Assembly (NCBI GenBank): GCA_003255025.1
Contig: QANY01013442.1
Span: 62,001 to 126,000 of the forward strand
Source of the DNA: Datisca glomerata
Lineage: Eukaryota > Streptophyta > Magnoliopsida > Cucurbitales > Datiscaceae
Reading direction: 5' to 3'
Length of the DNA stretch: 64,000 nt
The notes beneath the pieces are model-generated. The model searched no databases, had not been told where the DNA came from, and was given only the letters and a program-made list of their open reading frames with translations. Each line of letters begins with the position of its first letter. Position 1 is the stretch's first letter. The position numbers were made by a program, and so were the translations under genes. Of this stretch, positions 45,450 through 56,305 are shown in pieces.

Positions 45450-46990
45450 TTTATTATATCAAAATCAAACATTTTCGGGTTAATCAATAAAATGATCGAT
45501 TCATTGACCCTATAGTAGATTGGGACGAATGGATTGATCAGTCAATCAATGATTGACCCAAAAATTCTCGGTTAATCAATGAGATGATCAATCCATTCGC
45601 CCCAATAATAGATTGAGACGAATGGATTGATCAGTCAATCAATGATATATCAGTGATTAACCTAAAAAATTCAGGTTAATCAATGAGATGATTAATCCAT
45701 TCACCCAAAGTAGATTATGACGAATGAATTGATCAATCAATCACTAATATATCACTGATTAACTCAAAAATTTTAGGTCAATCAATGAGATGATCGATCT
45801 ATTGACCCTTTAATAGATTGGAGCGAATGGATTGACCAGTCAATCGATGATATATCATTGATTGACCCAAAAATTTTAGGTCAATCAATGAGATGATCAA
45901 TCTATTCGCCCCAGTCTATTATAGAGACGTTTGAAAAAATTTCGACTCATCTCATTGATTGATCTAAAAATATTTCAAACACCCCCATAATAAGTTTAAA
46001 TGAATGTATTAATCAGTCAATCAATGATATATCACTGATGAACATGAAAATTTTAGGTCAATCAATATGATGATCGATCCACGGACCCTATAGTAGATTG
46101 GGACGAATTGATTGATCAGTCAATCAATGATATATCATTGATTGACCTAAAAATTTTGGGTCAATCAATGAGATGATCAATCTGTTCACCCCAATAATAG
46201 ATTGAGACAAATGGATTGATCAGTCAATCAATGATATATCACTGATTAACCTAAAAAATCCTATTGGCCTAATGGATTGATCATCACATTGATTAACCTA
46301 GATTGACTTAAAAATTTTAGGTCAATCAATGAGATGATCGATCTATTCACCCTATAGTAGATTGGGGCGAATGGATTAACCAGTTAATCAATGATATATC
46401 ATTGATTGACCCAAAAATGAGATGATCAATGCATTCGCCCCGGTCTATTATAGAGACATTTGAAAAATCTTCGACTCATCTCATTGATTGACCTAAAAAT
46501 ATTTCAAACACCCCTATAATAGATTTAGAGAAATGCATTAATCAGTCAATTAATGATATATCACTGATTGACCTGAAAATTTTTTGTCAATCAATTTCAT
46601 AATCGATCCATTGACCCTATAATAGATTGAGACGAATGGATTGATTAGTCAATCAATGATATATCATTGATTGGCCCAAAAATTTTGAGTCAATCAATGA
46701 GATGATTGATCCATTCACCCCAGTCTATTATAGAGGCGTTTGAAACATCTTCGACTCATATTATTGATTGACCCAAAAATATTTCAAACACTCCTATAAT
46801 AGATTAGGACGAATGAGTTGATCAATCAATCAATGAGTTGATTGATTCATTCACCATAGTCTATTATAGAGACGTTTGAAATATCTTCGACTCATCTCAT
46901 TGATTGACCCAAAAGTATTTCAAACACCCCTACAATAGATTGAGATGAATAGATTAATCAGTTTATCAATGATACATATATCATTGATTG
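45450..46990. repeat. Satellite array of about 100-bp palindromic monomers
   Basis: Monomers of roughly 93-105 bp, each with AGATTGRGACGAATGGATTG and CAATGAGATGATCRATC, are repeated about a dozen or more times; successive GATTGGGACGAATGG-type starts lie at 45518, 45611, 45713 and 45816. Each monomer is a near-palindrome. The segment 46119-46146 is a perfect 28-bp palindrome (GTCAATCAATGAT and its complement). A second monomer type with TCTATTATAGAGACGTTTGA and ATTTCAAACACCCC alternates in the right half, suggesting a higher-order unit. Confidence 0.9.
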
Positions 46991-48349
46991 ACCGAAAATT
47001 TAGTGATTTTTTAGCGGTTTTCTAACGATTTTTAAAATTCAAATTTTTTATTGATGTCCAACGTTAATTTTTTTTGTCAAAGTTACATTACAAATTCTAA
47101 GAGGAATGGGGAATATAGGACTCAAATACGACCTCTAAGATATAGGTTTGGAGGCTTAACCAACTACGTCAACTCAAATTATCTCATGTCCAAAGTTAAT
47201 TAACTTCCTATAATTAATTAAATTTTAAATTATTCTAAGCATTAATTACTTTTTCATTTTAAGCATTTTTTATATTGGTTTATCAACTATCTATCACTGA
47301 TTTACTTGAAAAATTGTCAAACACACAATAATTAAATTAGGGTAATTTTGATCTACAATTATTGACAGTTATGAAAATCTGCTGTTTACTTAAAATTTTT
47401 GAAAATTTGACATTTCTTAAAACACCACCCTTAAAGTTATCTATTTCATAAAATTTTCCTTCTTTATCTATAACTTGGCCTTATGTTGGGTGTGTTATGT
47501 GTACAAACCCTCGCATCAACAATGTTTATCTTCATTTAAAATTATAATTGTCCATGTGTTAGGCCTATGAATAGATTTTAGGCCTACATGTGAAAGGTTG
47601 TTAAAATTAATTCATATATATGAATTCGTCTCTACGCTAAACTTTTAGGATAACTGGCAATGTAATAGAATACATAAGGACAATGATCCTTACTAATTTT
47701 AAATTGCAAAGACATTTTTTAATCTTCTTGGAGGGCATCTAAAAACCATTAGAGTGTGATAGACATTGCCATTGTTATCTGTTATTCGTAACAACTTAGA
47801 GCTCCATTTAGCATGATATTGTCTTGAGTCTAAACTTACACGATTTTACTCTTGTGCTTTACCTTAAAGGCCTAATACCAGTAGATACTCATATCTTACT
47901 TGTGGACAATCACATACAACTTTACCGCATGTGATGGATGGTTTCACAACTTACCCTATTTTTCCTTACCCCATCTTATTCTATAGCTCAGGCGAATTTT
48001 GAGCTTAAGGAATTTTGACTACCACAATGATCCTTCTTTGAGAACTCAATGTTCCCGTCAACCACTCCTCTAGTACTATCGTAGTGTGTTTGGTAGTGCT
48101 TATATCTAGAAGCACTTTCATTCTATTAAATATCATTAATTTAGTTAAGAGTTACTTGAAATCTATCTTTTTACAATGCTTCGTCTTTTGAATGCACTTT
48201 ATAAAACACTTGAGTATGTGTTTCTTGAAAAAGTACTTTCAATCATCAAAATGCATGTCCAACAAAAACACTTGTAAAAAAGATGTGAGCTAAAAAATTT
48301 CCCAATGTACAATCATCAAAATGCATGTCCGATAAAAACGCTTTTCATT
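46991..48349. other. Intergenic stretch without supported genes
   Basis: AT-rich sequence. Two near copies of AATCATCAAAATGCATGTCC (about 48240 and 48310) form a short direct repeat. No domain was recognised on either strand. Confidence 0.45.
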
Positions 48350-48910
48350 AGAGAAAGGACGGCAACATATAGCACCTCCTTCATACAGAAAGGGATCTTT
48401 AGAGTGTCACGTGATATAATCAATGGTGGGATGAGAAACCCCCACTCACATCCATGGTCATAGCATGTAGAAAACTACACCCTGTGATGGCGGAGGAAGC
48501 ATGGAACCCTCTCCAAGCGTCATTATGGACTCAATTAAGTTTGTTACAAGAGCAATGATTGCATGATGCCATGTAAGCCTGATTAGTTAGAGCACTTATG
48601 ATCAATTGAGGGTAAGTATAACCACCAAGGAGGTTATCCATGTCTGCTCCCCTGGTCCCCATCTATAAAAGGGAATCTTTATCTTCATTGCAAAGGATTT
48701 CGACCGCCTTAGGATATAGAAAATATACCAAGCTCTAAAATTTTCATAAGAGCCTTGAGGGAGGCAGCTTGTCACTCTTTTCACGCTGACCTAAGGCGCT
48801 TGTTATTCATCTCAGACTCAAAACCTCCATGTTCTCAGACTTAGTTGACCAAAAGATTATGTCACTCAACTACGACATCCTTACTCCTTAGCAGTAGGAA
48901 TATATAGACT
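48350..48910 (+). mobile_element. Possible LTR fragment with TATA box
   Basis: The sequence has an LTR-like promoter: a TATA motif (ATCTATAAAAGGG) at about 48660 is followed by ATCTTTATCTTCATTGCAAAGG and a pyrimidine-rich leader. No boundary pair, PBS or coding region was found, so the LTR reading rests on style alone. It could be a host promoter fragment. Confidence 0.35.
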
Positions 48911-48921
48911 TGATAAATATG

Positions 48922-49872
48922 TGTCAGCGTGGCATTTTTAAAAATTAAATTTTAAGAAAAATTAGATCTTTTAATAAAATAAAATTGCACAACGCTAAGA
49001 TAACAAAATTTTTTTTTATTGAAAACTCTTTTCAATAAGTCAAGATCCATTATATATTTATATATTTCATTAACAACATACAAAGTTATGAACCATATAC
49101 CTCTTGTAGTCTAAATCAAGCGTGCTCGCAAAACCAATCGATTCTCCGTTCTCAACACCAAGATCTTTCGAGTCAATTCTCAACGCACTAGGACGTGTGT
49201 GAGCACATAGAATATATTGAAGACACTTTTATGTCTCTAGATGTACACAACACATGAGATCTAGAGATTTTACTGAGAATGACTTTTATGAGACGATTAT
49301 CTAAACGTGATGATGATTCTTTTAGAGGTTTTTTATTAACTCTTAATCGTAGAAAAATTACTCTTTTAGAAATCGTGTTCTTCTCTCAACTCTTGATTGA
49401 TGAACTGATTCAACTATCTTAGGTCATCAGAATAATATATATATGTTTTTCTTGATAATAGCGAATCAGATATTTTGAAATAATTGAAATAATATTTAAT
49501 TATAAAATTATCAATTATAGTGGGCCCACTACTATTGTGCATAACTGCAGTGCTATATGGCACTGTACTCTTGCACACCTACCACTATAGTGTCACGTGA
49601 CATTACAGTAGTCTATGTTAATCTCTGATACCAAATCAATGATTGATACGTGACAATTACTGTGTATTAAATATTTATTTTAATAAAATTAAATATTTAA
49701 ATATTTGTTAATTCAAAATTAACATATATGATTATTCATATCAGCTAAATTATCTGTTATTTCATAAATAACAGATTTAGTTGATCTAAATTATTATCTA
49801 ATAATAATTTAATTATCTAATTTTATAAATTAGATATTTTGTTTCACTTACCGAATATTGAAAAATTGATAA

Positions 49873-49912
<40 letters not shown>

Positions 49913-50716
49913 TTAAATAATTTTATTAATTAATTATACATAATTATCTCATAATTATGTATTTGCCTCGGAATAAAAATTCTTTTGCAAGTAAGTCATT
50001 TTCTCATGTTCTCAAATATTCACACTCTAGACTGCGTAGTACAGAGGTGACTTTGGGACCATGGATCTGTAATCCTAAGTTCCAATAAACCAGATTATTA
50101 ATTAAACAATCTTATTTATTAATTCCATTATTACTCCACTATAAATATGGAATTGCACTCTTAGTGATTACATATTGTATTTACAGAGTATTCTCATGTA
50201 GTCCATTAATATAATCAATTTACGTTGTTATGTCTTTCAGTTATTGGATCGTAAATTAAAACTAGTCAAAATTACCGTTTTATCATTCTCATTATCTCTT
50301 AGTCCTTAAGTATCATTAATTCACTAGTGAATGACTAATTTATAATCTTATTATAAATTTGAGCTCAATAACAATTCAGTTCTAGAATTAACATTTAAGG
50401 AAATCAATATACGATCTGTTAGGTAAGTTTGGACTTCAAATCTTGTAAGATTATGTTCTCAGCCATCCATATCACTGAATCTCCAAAACAAAAGTCACTA
50501 GCATATTTTTTAAACAAACTTAACGAGTGAATCAAATGATCCAGTAGACATGCATAGGACTTCATGACCATAGAGATTCAGGCTGATCTACAACAATTGA
50601 AAAAACATATCGATATATACATGTTAATATATTAAATTTAATACCGTGTTTTTTTAGGGTCACTAATTATTTGGATTTTATCGAGTTGTTTGAGTCATTA
50701 TAACATGACCTCTCCA
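48922..50716 (-). mobile_element. LTR related to the element 2 LTR, inverted, probably solo
   Basis: On the minus strand this is collinear with 11297-13543: matches include GATTCACTCGTTAA, the CAGATTCAT/CCATGG region near 50050, GTGTCACGTGACA-type blocks near 49600, and the end (AAATGCCACGCTGACA versus AAATGGCCTTGCGCCACACG). No gag or PBS was recognised beside it. The outer ends are approximate: TGGAGAGGTCATG at 50716 and TGACA at 48922 on the minus strand. A target duplication was not resolved. Confidence 0.7.
49878..49909. repeat. (TA)n microsatellite in the inverted LTR
   Basis: An uninterrupted AT/TA run of about 32 bp. The corresponding place in the 11297 LTR (about 12437) has only a short TATATATA. 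Confidence 0.85.
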
Positions 50717-51878
50717 ATTATAATGTATATTGTACCCAAAAAGAAATTTTTACTTCAGCATGACGTACTTCAATTTGTTATTCCAAATAACTGATCAATA
50801 AGATTATAGTTTGCTTATTTTGACTTAAAGCAAATACATAGCTCGAAGTCATTCTAATTAAATACATAAAATTATTATTGTATAGCAAAGAGATTGAGAA
50901 GAAAACTAATAACAATCAAAATTTCATATATGGAACAGGTACGGTATTATAGTGGCATAGTAGTCAAGCTATTAGTAAACCAGTTAACTACACGTATGAT
51001 GCACGTGATATGTTTTTTTATTCATTTTAATTATTTCATATATATTATCTCTTAAATAAATTTAAAAACTGAATATATTGCATTTATTTAGTAAAAAAAA
51101 TTAGAAAATTGTTACTAAAATTATATGACTTTTATAAGTCATACTCGGCAAAATTTGTTCAATTAAGTAATTATGTTAGAAGAAAATAATTGTGTAGCTA
51201 TATTTTATGTGACGAATGTGTTTTATTTTTTAAAATGACTGAAGTTTTTCAATATACTTTTTAACTAAAATATTATCCTATCTAAAAATGGAATTCAAAT
51301 TATAAATAACAAAAAAGCAAAAAGCTTGCTCAAGATATGCACCACTATGAAAAATAAGAAAAATGAAAAATTAACTAATAACAATACACCTTTAATAGAA
51401 GCAACAAGAGGTAATTTAAAAATTATAAAATAAGAGTAGACAAAATTATAAAAAAATAATTCTTCTTCACAAAAAATAGTGTTGTGAACTAAGTCAATAT
51501 CAGCATGCCGAATTATTAAAAAATTTGGAGAAATTTTCTTTTTGATAAGCTTTTTTTGTGCCAATTATTGCATATGGGTAGCGAATTTTTTAAGAGGAAG
51601 AATTTATTGTATTAAGGGAAAATGATTCTCTGTTTATAAAATGGCTGTTGAGTAATTTGACTTGTGTAAGTAGCTCGAATACTTTCAACTAACAATAATG
51701 ACTAATTTATTTGGCTATAATATCTTCGAAAATATTATTTTTTATATTTACTTTCGTACAAATTTTGTTATTTCATGCAAGAAGAGAGGCGAAATTTTAA
51801 AAAGTATTAAAAATAAAAGAGAAGGAAAATTGAATGATAATTAAGATATCAAAATATTTAATCTAAAAATATTTATGT
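50717..51878. other. AT-rich intergenic stretch
   Basis: No coding or structural signal beyond low-complexity AT runs. The minus-strand open frame 51295-51564 is hydrophobic (F/L/I-rich) but AT-driven and matches nothing I know. Confidence 0.4.
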
Positions 51879-52953
51879 TGTAACGGAAGCATCAATAAAA
51901 CAATAGCAAAATAATATTTTTAACGTAGTTCAGCCAACTTTAAGCCCCAACTTTTCTCATTATATTATTATCATTACAAACTCAACATCGACTCAACACC
52001 ACCTAACAGAAATCCTATTTACACCAAATCTAAACTCAATACACATATGCACGCATACCATGGAAACTAGATGTGTGCATGATTCAGTTCGATTGAATAG
52101 TAAGGTATTTTTGTAATCGAACTGAATTCACCTAAAACATCAAACCGAACCGAACAGGTGTAACCAAAAGAATCAAACCAAATGAAACTGAAGTAATCGG
52201 CTCCGTTCGATTACTTATATCCAGTTTGGCTACAATTATAGCACTTCCAATAAATAGCAAAAATAGTTAAATTAAAAACATCAACAGTCAAAATACTTTA
52301 TATATATGTCTAATTTTTAATAATATATGTCTAATTTATTAAGTTCTTAATATTTTTTTAATTAAAATATATAAATTAAAAAAATATTGTAATATGTTTG
52401 AACCGATTACATTACATGTTTATTGTAAAATATAATCGAACTGAAAGTTTAGTTATTTAAATTAACCGAACTAATTATAATTATCATAATAAAAGTATCG
52501 ACCGAACCGATTCAGTTTGATCGGCTCTTAAAAATTCTGCATAGCCCTAATGGAAACCATAACTAGAATAGATAAAAGTCATCACTCTCGATCAGACTTA
52601 AGCAATCCACTAGCTTGAAAACCATATTCAGCTAGAGCAAAGTCTTTTAATAAGCCTCTGAATATCATGGGGTGCTATTTCCTGAGATAGAACGCTCTCT
52701 CACATCTAATGCATAGCCTCCTCACACGAGATACTCCTCTTAGGGTAGAACCAGCTCTCACCCTCTATCGAAGTAGAGTCACTGAACCTTGAACCAAAAC
52801 CTCTTATTTTATAAGCTCACTGAAACCCTAACTTTCCTATCAAAATAAGAAACTCATCAAAACTCAATATCGCACACAAATCTTTTCCATAAAACATCTC
52901 CACAAAATAATAAACTAAATCCCAAAGAATTTGAGACATATTTTCTAATTACA
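51879..52953 (-). mobile_element. 3' LTR of a minus-strand retroelement, carrying a MITE
   Basis: On the minus strand the LTR begins TGTAATTAGAAAATATG at 52953 and ends CTTCCGTTACA at 51879, with terminal TGTAA/TTACA. Directly before its start lies a purine-rich AAGACAAGGAGGAGATT (52954-52972), the expected polypurine tract. A TATA-like CTTATAAAATAAG lies inside (about 52816). Without the inserted MITE and one target copy the LTR would be about 585 bp. No 5' partner is in the window. Confidence 0.6.
52068..52549. mobile_element. hAT-like MITE with 8-bp target duplication
   Basis: A 482-bp insertion flanked by the perfect 8-bp duplication ATGGAAAC (52060-52067 and 52550-52557). The ends are imperfect inverted repeats: TAGATGTGTGCATGATT on the left and, inverted, TAGGGCTATGCAGAATT from the right. 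The interior holds the AACCGAACCGAAC/GTTCGGTT-type words common in plant hAT-derived MITEs. There is no open frame. The 8-bp duplication and TAG-type ends indicate the hAT superfamily. Confidence 0.85.
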
Positions 52954-53095
52954 AATCTCCTCCTTGTCTTAAATTTCCCTTTGGTAAAAACAATCATAAT
53001 CCTAGCACTCCACCTTGAACCATAACATATTCAGTAACGTATAAAAGTATTCATCAACTTTCTCATATCATGCTTTTCGCCATCTATGAATCACG
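52954..53095 (-). other. Polypurine tract and 3' internal remnant of a minus-strand retroelement
   Basis: On the minus strand, sequence up to GACAAGGAGGAGATT leads into the LTR at 52953. The remnant is too short to show a coding domain. Confidence 0.45.
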
Positions 53096-53099
53096 AACC

Positions 53100-53789
53100 C
53101 ATTCATTTTTATATTTAATATGTAGTGAATATAAGTATATTGGTTGATAGCTTTGTTGTAAAGGTTGTGGATGGAACCTTAAGGTCAAAGGTTCAAACCA
53201 TAACATTGTCATAAATATATTTAAGTGCCTTTGATTGGGCCATGGGGCCTATTGGGCTTGATTTGCCTAGATCTTTTATTTTTTTACTTACTTTTATATA
53301 GATGCCTTTAAGAGGTGTCTAAGAGAGCTATATACATGTTTATTTCAAGATATATCTTAAAAAGCTACATAATGGCAGTTTTAGCAGTTCTTTAACTGTT
53401 GCTTATGATTGTTCTAGACAATCAAAAGCGCAATGTTTATGACTATTGTAGACAATCACCATGGCTCGTATTTAAGTCAATTTCACGGGCAGTAGAGGTT
53501 GTTGATATTTTCAGTTTTCTAAAAGTATGTCTCTAGAACACAAACACAATTCGGTTCACTATGGGAAAGAGTATTGTTGTGCTACTTACTTACTTCAATG
53601 AGACTGTTATATCTTGAAGACATACATCAGAGACTGTGAGAACTATCTGCATGGATTTTTCTCTTTTAGCCCATTGCACCATCTACAAACATCGGTCTAA
53701 GTTTTTCTATGTAAATCTTAGTTTCTCTGTATTATGTTTTCTTATTGTGTAAGACATTACTATTATCAATAAAGTATATCATTCATTTT
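53100..53789 (+). mobile_element. Probable LTR and leader of a copia element
   Basis: The stretch lies in the LTR and leader position before the gag at 53936. It contains GGGCCATGGGGCCTATTGGG, a TATTTAAGTC TATA-like motif at about 53470, and CT/AT-rich leader sequence. The boundaries and PBS were not resolved, and it does not resemble the LTR at 55091. Confidence 0.4.
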
Positions 53790-53910
53790 CTTACAATCTA
53801 AAACAGAAACATTTTTCTTACAATCTAAAACAGAAACATTTTTCTTACAATCTAAACTTACAATCTAAAACAGAAACATTTTTCTTACAATCTAAAACAG
53901 AAACATTTTT
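53790..53910. repeat. 27-bp tandem repeat, five units (one truncated)
   Basis: Units CTTACAATCTAAAACAGAAA plus CATTTTT at 53790-53816, 53817-53843, a 13-bp truncated unit 53844-53856, then 53857-53883 and 53884-53910. The full units look identical, so the expansion is recent. It lies directly upstream of the gag start. Confidence 0.95.
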
Positions 53911-53935
53911 CATTTTAGTTTGTGAAACTATTGTG

Positions 53936-55076
53936 ATGGCAATTCCAAGTAACGTGAATACTTCCTTTGTAGCTGCTATGAGTCCTCTTATCAGCCATTA
54001 AGAGAAATCAGAAAAATTTGATGGTAATGACTTGAAAAGGTGGCAACATAAAATGTTGTTCTATCTGACAACATTAAACCTTGTCAAATTCCTGAAAGAG
54101 GAGTCTCATGTCTTGACAGAAGGAGAGAGATATAACTGTGATTGTTGTTGTCGATACATGGAAGCATGCAAACTTTTTATACTGAAACTACATCCTCAAC
54201 AAATTTGAAAATTCTCTGTACAATGTCTATAATCCTATCAAGTACGCAAAGGAATTATGAGAATCCTTGGATAAGAGGTAGTAGACAAAAGACGCTGGAA
54301 CTAAAAAGTTCATTGTTATGCATTTTCTGGAATATAAGATGAAAGATTCTTTGTCTGTGATGAGTCAACTCCAAGAGGTGAAGATATTTTACCATGATGT
54401 TCATACTAAATATATGGCAATAAATGAATCATTCCAAGTAATTGCAATCATTGAAAAAACTTCCACCTTCTTAGAAAGAATTCAAAAATTACCTCATGCA
54501 TGAATAAAAAGAAATGAGTTAGAGGACGTGTTTGTGAAGTTGAGGATTGAGGAGGATAACAAGATGAATGAAAAAGCCACCTACTTGTCTTTTGATGCAA
54601 AGGCTAATGTAATGGAGGAAAATATACCCAATTGAAAACCTGTTATGAAGAAGAAAGGAAAAAAATAATTTGTTCAAAAATGAAAGATCTTCAAGATGAT
54701 CAAAAAATTATTATACTTGTAGGAAACCATGGCATAGAGCCGTGGCATGTCGTAAAGGAAATGTGATGGGAAAGAAGTCTAATGCACAAGTAAATATGAT
54801 AGAAACAGATTAGAACCTTCCAGTAGTAGTTATGGAAGTGAATCTTGTCAGTAACACTTCAGATTGGTGGCTGGACACTAGCGAACCATGCATATATGTG
54901 CTTACTAGAACATGTTTACAAATTATCAGAAGGCTGAAGATAGAGAGAATTTGTTTATGGGTAACTCGTCTACCTCTGCAATACATGGTAAGGGCGAAGT
55001 GGTGCTTTATTTATGGTTCATTTTTATTAAGAAAGGTTTCAAGATTGTATTTGAGTTTAAATAATGTGTTGTGATT
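53936..55076 (+). pseudogene. Ty1/copia gag-protease pseudogene (TNT1-like), truncated
   Basis: Starting at ATG 53936 (MAIPSNVNTSFVAAMSPLIS), the gag domain reads EKFDGNDLKRWQHKMLFYLT, SLDKRYKTEDAG-like, KKFIVMHFLEYKMKDSLSV and LEDVFVKLRIEEDNK. A zinc-knuckle remnant follows near 54712 (YYTCRKPWHRAVACRKG; the first spacing C-x2-C is lost). The protease start is DWWLDTSEPCIYV, where the DTGA active-site triad is changed to DTSE. The frame then reads to LNNVL and stops. Several stops and frameshifts are present. Integrase, RT and RNase H are absent, and the next sequence is a different LTR. Confidence 0.85.
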
Positions 55077-55090
55077 AAAGGGGGCGTGTT

Positions 55091-55660
55091 TGTAGGAAAG
55101 TGCTACCTAGTGTAGATATCATATTTTTCTGACCCAATACTTAGAAAATACACATTTTTTAGTCTATATACTAGTCTAAGTCTATCTATATGATTTGAAA
55201 AATAGCTCATAGACTAGAAATGAGAAAAGAACTGATCAAGGACTAAATAATTAAAAAGAGTAAAAGGATTAAAAATAAAAGTGAGGCCCAAAGTTTTCCT
55301 ACAAATAGAGGGGAGGTCTCCACTTGAAGAAGAGGATTGGAGAAAGAGAAGGGATTTGAGAGAGAGAGAGAGAGGTCTTGAGAAAATAGGAGAGAGTTTT
55401 TAAAAGAGAGAGAAGATGAGTCTTCATTTCTATTCATCTTTCATCTTCTCCTATTCTTTTTATTAAGGTAGTTTAAATTTCTTGCATTTTAGCTTACAAT
55501 ATATCTTGTTCATTATCATTCATCATCTCTCTTCTTCATACTCATGTAGTTGATATTTTTTGTCTCCTTTTCCATACATAAGTTGTTTGTTCTTTTTTTT
55601 ATCATTTCTCCAACTCTTAATCTTAAATTTTTATTTTCATGTATAGTTGATTTTTCTACA
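55091..55660 (+). mobile_element. LTR (570 bp), preceded by a polypurine-like tract
   Basis: The LTR starts TGTAGGAAAG and ends TTTTTCTACA, forming a terminal inverted repeat with one mismatch in the first nine bases. AAAGGGGGCGTG (about 55077-55088) lies just before it and looks like a polypurine tract, so it may be the 3' LTR of the gag-protease element with all of pol deleted. Alternatively, GATAATGAG after its end (55666) may be a decayed PBS, making it a 5' or solo LTR. A TATA-like CTACAAATAGAGG lies at about 55300 and a GA-rich leader (GAGAGAGAGAGAG) follows. No 5-bp duplication is visible. Confidence 0.55.
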
Positions 55661-56305
55661 AGTTCGATAATGAGATTTTTTTGTCATCAACTCAATCAAT
55701 GAGGATGAGGATAAAGCTTTTGAGCGGTGTAAAATTAACTCAATGTGAATCAACCCTTTAATGGGTTAAAATGTACATCTGATGAAAAGATCTCTGATGA
55801 TAATTTCTCATACATAAAAATATATAAAATAGAGAGTAAAACCTATATACAAGATTATGCAAATATTTAAGTTTTGAATTTTTTTTGTTCTTACAAGTCT
55901 TTTTTTAATTTGTGTTCATCGTTTTTATGACACTTGTTTGAATTAGTTACCATCCATGATCATTCCTAGCAATAAAGGAAGAAATAAAAATTGGTAACTA
56001 GTGAATTAAGTAGTCTAAAATAAAAAATGGTATATTTATATCCTAAACAAAAATTATTCTATTTTGAAAGTTTTATTGATTTTTCTTTAGTGACACTTGT
56101 TTAAATTAGTTATCATCAATGATCATTTCTTTGCTATTTTATTAGCAATGAGATAAGAAAAAAAATGACCATTAGTAAACTATGTAGTAAAAAATAGTAT
56201 GCTTATGCCAATTATGTATGAAATTAAGCATTCTTCATAGATTAATTTATTTACACATAAAAATTTTATTATTAATTTATTTATGTAATAATTATATATA
56301 TGTAT
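55661..56305. repeat. Spacer with an imperfect tandem duplication of about 160 bp
   Basis: Two diverged copies start GACACTTGTTTGAATTAGTT (55930) and GACACTTGTTTAAATTAGTT (56090). Both continue through ATGATCATT and a TAGTAAACTA-like end. No gene is supported in this interval. Confidence 0.65.

Noticed and set aside
45450..46990. The regular repeat array as a CRISPR
   Set aside because: Monomers follow each other without unique spacers, and the genome is a plant; it is a satellite.
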